From: Nostoc sp. CHAB 5715
Lineage (GTDB): Bacteria > Cyanobacteriota > Cyanobacteriia > Cyanobacteriales > Nostocaceae
DNA length: 14,030 nucleotides
Assembly (NCBI RefSeq): GCF_020829685.1
Contig: NZ_JAIVFR010000054.1
Span: 1-14,030, forward strand
Reading direction: 5' to 3'
Made by a program: the position numbers and the translations under genes
The notes under the pieces: model-generated
What the model was told of the DNA's origin: nothing
The model's database searches: none
Seen by the model: the letters and a program-made list of their open reading frames with translations, nothing else
Shown here: positions 7,063-13,400 of the stretch, one piece after another
Position numbering within the stretch: position 1 is the stretch's first letter
Layout of the letters: each line of letters begins with the position of its first letter

Positions 7063-7587
7063 ATGGGACTTTTCGATCAAATACTTGGTGCCGTTACTAA
7101 TCCCAATCAACAGGGCAGCTTAGGTCAATTGGGAAGTATTGTTAACAGTGTACAGCAGATGAGCGATCGCACTGGCACAGACCCTTCTACCATCCAATCA
7201 GTTTTGTCAATTGTCGGTAGTCAAGTGCGTTCTGCTTTACAACAAAAGCAAGCCACAGATGGTAATGAAGCCGCACAAACTCTAGTTAATCAATATGCTG
7301 GTACTTCACCTAACCCCCAAGCCGTCAATTCGCTGTTTTCTCCTCAGATACAACAACAGGTAGCTCAGGTTGCTGCCGGGCGCACTGGATTGGATGCTGG
7401 TATAGTTCAACAATTGCTGCCTTTAGCAGTACCTTTGGTGTTGAATTTTTTGCAATCAGGTGCAAATGCTCAAAATCCCCAAGCTGGCGGGAATCCTGTA
7501 CTAAATTCTTTCTTGGATGCTGACGGCGATGGTGATGTCGATATCGCTGATGCCATTCAAATGGCTAGTCGGTATATGAAACGGTAA
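7063..7587 (+). CDS. DUF937-family protein with C-terminal calcium-type loop
   Basis: This 174-residue protein starts M-G-L-F-D-Q-I-L-G-A, the usual opening of DUF937 (YidB-like) proteins. It continues with alternating Gln-, Ala- and Val-rich helices through about residue 133, including Q-Q-L-L-P-L-A-V-P-L-V-L-N-F-L (116-130). A linker rich in N, G and Q leads to D152-A-D-G-D-G-D-V-D-I-A-D163, a near-ideal 12-residue EF-hand/dockerin loop with acidic residues at positions 1, 3, 5, 9 and 12 and Gly at 6, followed by a helix to the C-terminus. No signal peptide or membrane helix is obvious. The DUF937 function is not settled. A purine-rich GAGAGAAAA lies just upstream of the ATG. It stands alone, 129 bp after the histidine kinase gene. 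Confidence 0.88.
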   Translation: MGLFDQILGAVTNPNQQGSLGQLGSIVNSVQQMSDRTGTDPSTIQSVLSIVGSQVRSALQQKQATDGNEAAQTLVNQYAGTSPNPQAVNSLFSPQIQQQVAQVAAGRTGLDAGIVQQLLPLAVPLVLNFLQSGANAQNPQAGGNPVLNSFLDADGDGDVDIADAIQMASRYMKR

Positions 7588-7627
7588 GCTGTTACGCATT
7601 TAAATTGGATATTTACTTGTGAGGGTT

Positions 7628-7655
7628 GTCATTAGTCATTTGTCATTAGTCATTT
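7628..7655 (+). repeat. Two perfect 14-bp tandem copies
   Basis: GTCATTAGTCATTT occurs twice in direct succession; each unit is itself two related 7-mers. This is an STRR-like short tandem repeat in the spacer after the DUF937 gene. Confidence 0.7.
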
Positions 7656-7729
7656 GTATTTCAAAGGACAATATTAACGATTACAATGTACAATTTAGAC
7701 GCGCATCAGCTTAACACTTCTTAACCCCC

Positions 7730-7757
7730 ACTCCTAACTCCTAACTCCCCACTCCCT
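7730..7757 (+). repeat. Heptanucleotide tandem repeat, 4 copies
   Basis: ACTCCTA, ACTCCTA, ACTCCCC, ACTCCCT in tandem. It belongs to the same 7-bp repeat class as the arrays at 4985 and 9446; its complement GGAGT resembles the GGGAGTA unit at 9446. Confidence 0.65.
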
Positions 7758-7843
7758 CAGACATCGGCAAAGCCCTTGCTAGATGTTTAGCTAAAGCATA
7801 GGCTGAGAAGATAGAAAATTTGCAAATATAAATCAGACAGTCT

Positions 7844-8398
7844 ATGTCTAAATTTTTTGACTATATTACTGAAGAACTGCAAGACTTTATTACTGCCCAA
7901 CACCTTTTCTTTGTTGGCTCTGCACCCTTGAGTCCTACGGGTCATGTTAACCTCTCTCCTAAAGGTTTAGGCTGCTTTCGCGTCCTCTCTCCCAACCGAG
8001 TAGGTTACGTAGACCTTACAGGCAGTGGTAACGAAACATCAGCCCACTTGCAAGAGAATGGCCGGATAACCTTCATGTTTTGCGCCTTTGATGAACCCGC
8101 GTGTATATTGCGTCTTTACGGTCAAGGAAAGACAATTTTACCGAGTTCTCCAGATTGGGACTCCCTATACTCTTTGTTTGTGCCGATGCCTGGAACTCGT
8201 CAAATTATCGTCGCCGACATTGAAAAAATACAGATTTCTTGTGGTTTTGGCGTACCACTCTATGAATATCAAGGTGAGCGCCAGACTTTAGTAAACTGGG
8301 CTAGTAAAAAAGGCGAAGAGGGAGTTCGAGAATATCAACAACAGAAAAATCTCGTCAGCATTGACGGTTTACCCACACCACTGAGTAAATTATCTTAA
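7844..8398 (+). CDS. Pyridoxamine 5'-phosphate oxidase-fold, FMN-binding protein
   Basis: This 184-residue protein is the usual length for the small cyanobacterial PNPOx-related family. The split-barrel signature is visible: F-F-V-G-S-A-P-L-S-P-T-G-H-V-N-L-S-P-K-G (22-41), V-D-L-T-G-S-G-N-E-T-S (56-66), I-T-F-M-F-C-A-F-D (75-83), and I-L-R-L-Y-G-Q-G (88-95). The family binds FMN or a related flavin cofactor in a dimeric barrel; the substrate of this branch is unknown, and it is probably not the vitamin B6 biosynthetic enzyme PdxH. The later C-G-F-G-V-P-L-Y-E-Y (133-142) is typical of this subfamily. ATG at 7844 starts M-S-K-F-F-D-Y-I. Its stop is only 8 bp from the stop of the convergent small gene, leaving no room for a separate terminator. 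Confidence 0.9.
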   Translation: MSKFFDYITEELQDFITAQHLFFVGSAPLSPTGHVNLSPKGLGCFRVLSPNRVGYVDLTGSGNETSAHLQENGRITFMFCAFDEPACILRLYGQGKTILPSSPDWDSLYSLFVPMPGTRQIIVADIEKIQISCGFGVPLYEYQGERQTLVNWASKKGEEGVREYQQQKNLVSIDGLPTPLSKLS

Positions 8399-8406
8399 AT
8401 TTGCTT

Positions 8407-8583
8407 TTATGAGCCTTTAGGATCGGTGTCACCACCAATTATTACTTGGAACAAGTTTCCAAGTAAAGAGAAAAACGCCGCAACTAACATTATCAGCATT
8501 AAACTAGCAAGGGCAGCAAAGGGAGAAATGATGAATAAGAGTAAAAGCGCAAGCATCAAAATCGTTAGTAATGTCTTATTCAT
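8407..8583 (-). CDS. Small membrane protein, 58 residues
   Basis: Two adjacent hydrophobic stretches (leucine-rich T-L-L-T-I-L-M-L-A-L-L-L-L-F, then A-S-L-M-L-I-M-L-V-A-A-F-F) fill most of the protein, after M-N-K and before a polar G-D-T-D-P-K-G-S tail. It is probably a two-helix hairpin or a signal-anchored peptide. I chose ATG at 8583 over GTG at 8592 because AAAGGTGA lies 5 nt upstream of the ATG, an ideal Shine-Dalgarno position, and overlaps the GTG. No family is recognised. Confidence 0.6.
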   Translation of the reverse strand: MNKTLLTILMLALLLLFIISPFAALASLMLIMLVAAFFSLLGNLFQVIIGGDTDPKGS

Positions 8584-8723
8584 CTTTTTCACCTTTAATA
8601 GTTGCTACTCTCAAGCTAACCAACTAAGTCATGAACTTGACTACAGTCCATAGAAGGAATTAGTCTTAATTCTCTGGTAAGATTTTGCAACCAAATTGAG
8701 TGCCAAATTTTAATTCATAATCC

Positions 8724-8906
8724 AATACGCTTGGGTTAGCCATAAAAACCTTAACCTGCGGTAGGTTGGGGAGCCACTGCGCCCTTGCGGTTTCCCGACT
8801 TGTTCGCTTTTAGCGTTCCCGCAGGGTAGCAAGTGGCGTTTGAAGAATGAAACCCAACATCAAGCATTAATTGTTGCGTAACGCATTGCCTTAACCCAAG
8901 CGTATT
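8724..8906. mobile_element. 183-bp MITE-like element with perfect 15-bp terminal repeats
   Basis: AATACGCTTGGGTTA (8724-8738) and TAACCCAAGCGTATT (8892-8906) are exact inverted repeats. They enclose the 100-bp dispersed repeat copy B (8761-8860). There is no ORF inside. The structure is that of a non-autonomous element, or of one repeat inserted into another. Confidence 0.75.
8761..8860 (-). repeat. 100-bp dispersed repeat, copy B
   Basis: It matches the reverse complement of 666-765 at 97 of 100 positions with no gaps. The two copies lie in opposite orientation about 8 kb apart, and this one sits inside a 15-bp terminal-repeat element. Confidence 0.9.
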
Positions 8907-8915
8907 AATTTATAA

Positions 8916-9332
8916 TCAATAATCTGTCACTTGCCCTCTGTTAGACTTAACCTGTCCGCGCTTAGTTTTGTAGTCAAGGCGCTTTCTTTGAGAACTGCGA
9001 GTTGGTTTGGTGGGTTTGCGTTTTATCGTCACTACAACTGCGCTTTGAATGAGTTCTTGAAGTCGTTTCAAAGCTGACTCCCGATTGTTCTCTTGGCTTC
9101 GGTGTTCCTGCGCTTTGATTACAACAACTCCGTCCTGGGTAATGCGTTGATCGTTCAGCTTTAAAAGCTGTTCTTTATAATAATCGGGTAATGATGAAGC
9201 CGCAATATCGAAGCGCAAGTGAATCGCAGTGGAAACCTTATTCACATTTTGGCCTCCTGCTCCTTGCGAACGAATTGCACTAATTTCAATCTCACTCTGT
9301 GGGATAATAACTTTGTTGGAAATTTGCAGCAT
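8916..9332 (-). CDS. arfB: Peptidyl-tRNA hydrolase ArfB (ribosome rescue)
   Basis: This 138-residue protein matches the E. coli ArfB/YaeJ length (140) and plan. ArfB enters ribosomes stalled on mRNA lacking a stop codon and hydrolyses the peptidyl-tRNA in the large subunit. The catalytic G-G-Q is at 26-28 within I-R-S-Q-G-A-G-G-Q-N-V-N-K-V-S-T-A-I-H-L. It is followed by L-R-F-D-I-A-A-S-S-L-P-D-Y-Y-K-E and by V-V-I-K-A-Q-E-H-R-S-Q-E-N-N-R, all ArfB landmarks. The basic tail from about 103 (K-R-K-P-T-K-P-T-R-S-S-Q-R-K-R) is the part that lies in the empty mRNA channel in known structures. It lacks the codon-recognition domains of full release factors. ATG at 9332 gives the expected N-terminus M-L-Q-I-S-N-K-V-I-I-P. 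The S4-domain gene lies 195 bp upstream on the same strand. Confidence 0.95.
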   Translation of the reverse strand: MLQISNKVIIPQSEIEISAIRSQGAGGQNVNKVSTAIHLRFDIAASSLPDYYKEQLLKLNDQRITQDGVVVIKAQEHRSQENNRESALKRLQELIQSAVVVTIKRKPTKPTRSSQRKRLDYKTKRGQVKSNRGQVTDY

Positions 9333-9403
9333 TACTCACAAGGGAAAAGAGGAATATTTAAATTTAGGATAAAAATCCTTTACTCAGTTTCTTCGGGAGA
9401 ATC

Positions 9404-9532
9404 TATAGCAATCCGATTTGATTTTTGAACTTATTTGCGTAGGCGGGGAGTAGGGAGTAGGGAGTAGGGAGTAGGGAATCAGCCCTTTCGAGTTGTACGG
9501 AGTTTTTTCAAAAATCAAATAGGAGTCCTATA
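9404..9532. mobile_element. 129-bp MITE-like element enclosing a heptamer array
   Basis: ATTTGATTTTTGAA (9416-9429) and TTCAAAAATCAAAT (9507-9520) are exact 14-bp inverted repeats. Beyond an imperfect stretch, TATAG (9404-9408) pairs with CTATA (9528-9532). The interior holds the GGGAGTA array. The right end covers the stop codon of the S4 gene (9528-9530). Confidence 0.65.
9446..9480 (+). repeat. Heptanucleotide tandem repeat, 4 perfect copies plus a variant
   Basis: GGGAGTA is repeated four times (9446-9473) and followed by GGGAATC. It is an STRR-type array of the kind known from filamentous cyanobacteria; such arrays often vary in copy number between strains. Confidence 0.8.
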
Positions 9533-9761
9533 TTACTACATCTTGGTCTTCATTGTTGTCTAAATTCACCTCTAAAGTCTTTCCTTCTATTGTCACTTTA
9601 TCACCTGGCACTAATCGCCGTCCTCGTCGGGTTTCTAACATACCGTTGACTTGAACATCGCCACCTTGAATCATCAGCTTGGCTTGCCCTCCACTTGGCA
9701 CTATACCCATCAACTTTAAATATTGATTTAACTTAATTGTGTTGTCTCTGATTTTTTTCAT
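9528..9761 (-). CDS. Small S4-domain RNA-binding protein (YbcJ/YaaA-like)
   Basis: This 77-residue protein is essentially a single S4 fold. I-K-L-N-Q-Y-L-K-L-M-G (9-19) forms the first helix. S-G-G-Q-A-K-L-M-I-Q-G-G-D-V-Q-V-N-G (23-40) is the core alpha-L motif, and E-T-R-R-G-R-R-L-V-P-G-D-K-V-T-I (43-58) the basic RNA-facing strand. An acidic tail (N-N-E-D-Q-D) follows. The length and the G-x-x-x-S-G-G-Q-A-K pattern resemble E. coli YbcJ and Bacillus YaaA rather than ribosomal S4 or pseudouridine synthases. The RNA target is unknown. The start at 9761 gives M-K-K-I-R-D-N with no strong Shine-Dalgarno site. It is upstream of arfB in the same direction, but a repeat element fills the gap. Confidence 0.88.
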   Translation of the reverse strand: MKKIRDNTIKLNQYLKLMGIVPSGGQAKLMIQGGDVQVNGMLETRRGRRLVPGDKVTIEGKTLEVNLDNNEDQDVVI

Positions 9762-9885
9762 AGTAAATAAAGGTACACGATCTTAATTCTATCGTGGCAT
9801 TATCAAGCCAAAGCGTGAATCTGTTGCACCACACCACATAATCAGCTAAGTATAGTAAGTAGTCGGACAGAATTAATTACATAAT

Positions 9886-9959
9886 GTCATTGCGAGTGTA
9901 ACGAAGTGAAACGAAGCAATCGCAAGGGATTGGGATTGCTTCACTTCGTTCGCAATGAC
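9886..9959. repeat. Dispersed palindromic element with bulged arms
   Basis: Three arm blocks pair exactly: GTCATTGCGA with TCGCAATGAC, ACGAAGTGA with TCACTTCGT, and AGCAATC with GATTGCT, 26 bp in all. The left arm has two extra 5-nt blocks (9896-9900 and 9910-9914); the loop is 9922-9933. TAAGTAG (9856-9862) and CTACTTA (9979-9985) may extend the element outward. This GTCATTGCGA palindrome type is, from general knowledge, widely dispersed in bacterial genomes. Confidence 0.75.
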
Positions 9960-9974
9960 TGTAAATATTTTTGT

Positions 9975-10175
9975 TCAGCTACTTATTTCATTAATTCGTG
10001 GCGAATTAAATTGGGCAATACCCTGCAATGCCAATGTGTCGCCTGACAATGCCAATGTGTCGCCTGACAATGCCAATGCGTCGCCTAACAATGCTAATGT
10101 GTCGCCTAACAATGCCAATGTGTCGCCTAAGAATGCCATTGTGTCGCCTGACAATGCCAATGCGTCCCCCTGCAT
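9975..10175 (-). CDS. Possible 66-residue heptapeptide-repeat protein, doubtful
   Basis: The minus-strand frame across the array starts M-Q-G-D-A-L-A-L and repeats G-D-T-L-A-L-(S/L) through most of its length, ending I-N-E-I-S-S. It has one point in its favour over the plus-strand frame: AGGA lies about 7 nt before the ATG at 10175, whereas the plus frame's ATG (9955) belongs to the neighbouring palindrome and lacks a ribosome site. Against it, differences between repeat copies are mostly amino-acid-changing. I treat it as a weak candidate only. Confidence 0.2.
   Translation of the reverse strand: MQGDALALSGDTMAFLGDTLALLGDTLALLGDALALSGDTLALSGDTLALQGIAQFNSPRINEISS
10026..10172. repeat. 21-bp tandem repeat array, 7 copies
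   Basis: Seven contiguous 21-bp units fill exactly 147 bp. Copies 1 and 2 are identical; the others differ at one to a few sites. Read on the plus strand, the unit gives the heptapeptide N-A-N-V-S-P-D; on the minus strand it gives G-D-T-L-A-L-S. Nearly all differences between copies change the amino acid in both readings, so no protein-coding constraint is evident. Confidence 0.92.
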
Positions 10176-10382
10176 TTAAAAATCCTACTGCTTAAGGTAA
10201 ACTTTTTGAACGAAAATCAACGTTTGGGCTGATTTTACTAATTAGCTGTTGTGCAATACTTTTCGGATAAACCTAACAATCTTCCTTTTGATCTGAAAAA
10301 AGGTTAAAGGACAAGGAAGGGGTAAAGGTGAATTTAAACCCTTTCCTCCTTAACTTAAAACTATTGGGCTATGGCGATCGCT

Positions 10383-10439
10383 ATCACAAAAGCTGTGATG
10401 GCAGTTTATTATCTATAATGTTGATCGACAAAACTGCCA
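10383..10439 (+). promoter_or_regulatory. Candidate helicase promoter with two overlapping dyads
   Basis: TATAAT at 10414-10419 is a perfect -10 hexamer, 80 bp before the helicase ATG. No -35 match is seen at the right distance. The hexamer lies between the arms of TGGCAGTTT (10399-10407) and AAACTGCCA (10431-10439). A second dyad, ATCACA-AAAGC-TGTGAT (10383-10399), abuts the left arm. This suggests binding of a dimeric regulator at the promoter, but the regulator cannot be named. Confidence 0.45.
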
Positions 10440-10484
10440 GATATAGGTGAACAAACTAGTCTGGAAGGTTATTTTAGTATGTTC

Positions 10485-10490
10485 AGGGGA
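10485..10490 (+). promoter_or_regulatory. Ribosome binding site of the helicase gene
   Basis: AGGGGA ends 8 nt before the ATG at 10499. It is one of the few clear Shine-Dalgarno sites in the window, and it supports this start. Confidence 0.65.
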
Positions 10491-10498
10491 CTGGATCT

Positions 10499-13400
10499 AT
10501 GATTAAGGTTGGTTTATTAGTACAGTCCCAGAATAACTATTTGGGTATAGGAAAAGTTACAGAAATATCTGATACCAATGCGAACGTTGAGTATTTCTGC
10601 TCCATAGGGCAACGTCTGCAAAAAACTTTACCTTTAAATTCTCTCTCTCAGGTCAGGCTTGAACCCCAGGCTCGATGCTATATTAAGTCCGAAACCCAGG
10701 ATAAATGGATAGTTGGCAGAGTTTTCATCTGGGATGAAGATACAGAAATGTATCAAATTGATTTACCAGATAAGAAAACCGCGATCGCATCTGTTGAAGA
10801 CATTTACGTTCGCTGTAATCTCCCAAACACAGACCCCATCGAAACTCTGGCGATGAAGGGTCACGAAACCCCCTACTTCCACGACAAAAGATTGGCTTTC
10901 GTCAAATCCTTGATTAAGCAACGCGCTGTCAGTCGGGGGATGACAGGACTAATTTCGGCAAATATTAATCTTTATCCTCACCAAGTTGAAGTTGTGCGGC
11001 GGGTACTGGAAGACCCAATTCAACGCTATTTGTTAGCAGACGAGGTGGGACTGGGAAAAACCATCGAAGCGGGTGCAATTCTCCGTCAATTCCTTCTCGA
11101 TGAACCGAAAAAAGGTGCGGTAGTCATAGTTCCGCAATATTTGCTCAAACAATGGCAAACTGAGTTAGAAAACAAGTTTTACATTTCCCATTTTCCTAAA
11201 CGGGTAGCGGTGCTGGCGGTTGAAGATATTCATAAAATCAACCTGAAAGCGAAGATAGGCTGCTTAATTTTAGATGAAGCCCATCATATCGCAGCAATGG
11301 CGACCTCTAAAGATGCGGCAGTACGCGAGCGTTTTCAGACTTGCAAAGAACTTGCTCATAAAAGCGATCGCTTACTTTTATTATCTGCCACTCCTGTTCT
11401 CAATCATGAGCAAGATTTTCTGGCAATGTTGCACTTGCTCGACCCGACAACTTATAAACTTGGTGATTTAGCAGGTTTTCGCGCCAAAGTTGAAAGCCGT
11501 CAGCAAGTTGGTAAAGTTCTGCTTTCTTTTAAAGAAGATGCGGAATCTGTTGTCCTCAAAAGCAACTTGCAGCAACTACGAAACCTCTTTGCTGAAGATG
11601 AGTATTTACTGAAGCTGGCGGATGATTTAGAAAATTGTCTACAAACAAATTCTACCGAGCAAGAGCAAATAGTCCAAGCAATTCGTGTCCACGTCAGCGA
11701 TATCTATCGACTACACCGCCGAATGCTTCGCAACCGTCGCGCTGCGGTAGAAGATGTGATATTTGACCGCAATTTTACGCCCAAAGAAGAGTATGATTTA
11801 GACGAGCGATCGCTTGATATCCACGAACTGCTCAATCAATGGCGTAGTGTTGCTCCTGGTGAAAAGCAATATCAGCGAATTTTTCTGTTATTGTTCCTAG
11901 CTGCTGGTACTTGGTTAGGCATTTTAGAGCAAGTAATTACCACCCGTTTAACTGGTAAACCTCATGCTAAACTCATCCAGGAATTTAAAGAAGATGATGT
12001 TCGCCTATTAACTACAACCCCCAAATTTTCAAAGGAAGAAGAGATTCTGCAATCCTTCCTAAAAATTATTCGTCAACCTCAAGAGGACGGACAACGGACG
12101 GAAAATTTGAAAACAGTGCTGGTGAATCAGCTAGGTACATACTTTAAAATTCCCGCAAACGTTCGGAAGAATCAAAACGAATTCATCACGAGGATACAGC
12201 AGAGAATTAAGAGGCCAATTTCTGGTGATATTCTGCCCAAATTTATTGTATTTACCAGTTTTGTGCAAACTTGTGGCGAAATTGTCCGGTATTTATCTGA
12301 TACCTTTGGTGCCCAGACAGTAGCCAGCCATCAATTTGGAGAATCACCAGATAAAGTTGAGGAAGGCTTAAATAGGTTCAAGAATAACCCAAACTGTTTT
12401 ATTTTAGTATGCGATCGCTCTGGAGAAGAAGGACGTAACCTCCAGTTTGCCGATTGGTTAATTCATTTTGACCTTCCTTGGTCGCCTAATCAATTAGAAC
12501 AGAGAATTGGCAGACTTGACCGCATTGGCAGCAAAATTGGTATCCAATCCTGTGCTTTAATTGGCCCCTACTTGGAAGATAGTCCTCACAATGCTTGGTA
12601 TAAAGTATTGAAAGATGGGTTTGGTATTTTCCAACAATCAATTGCCAGTCTCCAGTTTTATGTGGATGAGAAACTTGCAGAATTAGAAACAGTTTTGTTT
12701 CAATCAAGTGCTACTGGATTGTTAGAGATGATTGAGCCAATTCAAGAGCAAATTGAAGCTGAAATAGCAAAAATTAGCGAACAGAATGCTCTAGATGAAA
12801 TTGATGCTAACGATGAAATTGCCACCGAGTATTTTCAAGAGCTAGATAATTACGATGCAAGTCATTTAGAAATTAAACAAGCAATTGAAGGCTGGATTTG
12901 TGACGCGCTGGGATTCAGAGGACTGAATAATCCAGATTCATCAGAGATGCGACGTTATCAACCGACAACGCGGACATTGGTTCCCATAAATGACTTAAAG
13001 AACCGTTTTGCTGAGAGTTCTTTAGACCAATTTGGTACTTATAATCGCAGAGTGGCAAACCAGAATGCTGGTATTAAACTCTTTCGAGTTGGGGAAGGAT
13101 TTGTCGAAGCACTCTGGAACTATATAAACTGGGATGACCGAGGTGAAGCCTTTGCGATGTGGCGCACTGATGCATCTTGGGATGCGAAAGAAGCAAAGGA
13201 GTGGTTTGGTTTCCAATGCAATTATGTAGTCGAGGCAAATTTAAAAATTGCCAAACAAGTTTTACTGGATAACAAACTAGATAATTCTCAATTCAAAAAC
13301 TTGCAGCGACGTGTCGATGCTCTATTTCCGCCAATTATCGAAACTATCTATGTTGATGGTCGCAAGGAGTCAATACGCACTGTTGAAGATAAAGCACTCT

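Larger units (their letters stand above)
8584..8915. other. Spacer carrying a nested repeat element
   Basis: This 332-bp gap between two minus-strand genes is dominated by the element at 8724-8906. The stretch 8584-8723 holds the Shine-Dalgarno site of the small membrane protein and probably its promoter, though no convincing -35/-10 pair was found. Confidence 0.6.
9762..10498. other. Spacer with palindrome, tandem array and helicase promoter region
   Basis: This 737-bp gap separates divergent genes. It contains the palindromic element at 9886-9959, the 21-bp array at 10026-10172, a purine-rich stretch at about 10290-10330 partly complementary to 10341-10352, and dyads ahead of the helicase start. 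Both strands are open across the array only because its period is a multiple of three. Confidence 0.65.

Noticed and set aside
8407..8653. 75-codon plus-strand frame at 8426-8653
   Set aside because: It is antisense to the small membrane protein, which has hydrophobic composition and a good ribosome site; the plus frame has neither.
10026..10172. Array considered as CRISPR
   Set aside because: Units are contiguous 21-mers with no unique spacers and no leader or cas genes.
9955..10179. 74-codon plus-strand frame across the 21-bp array
   Set aside because: Its ATG belongs to the end of the neighbouring palindrome, no ribosome site is present, and differences between repeat copies are mostly amino-acid-changing.
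10383..10399. Dyad considered as a CRP-type operator
   Set aside because: The half-sites are in everted order (ATCACA then TGTGAT) with a 5-nt gap, not TGTGA-N6-TCACA.
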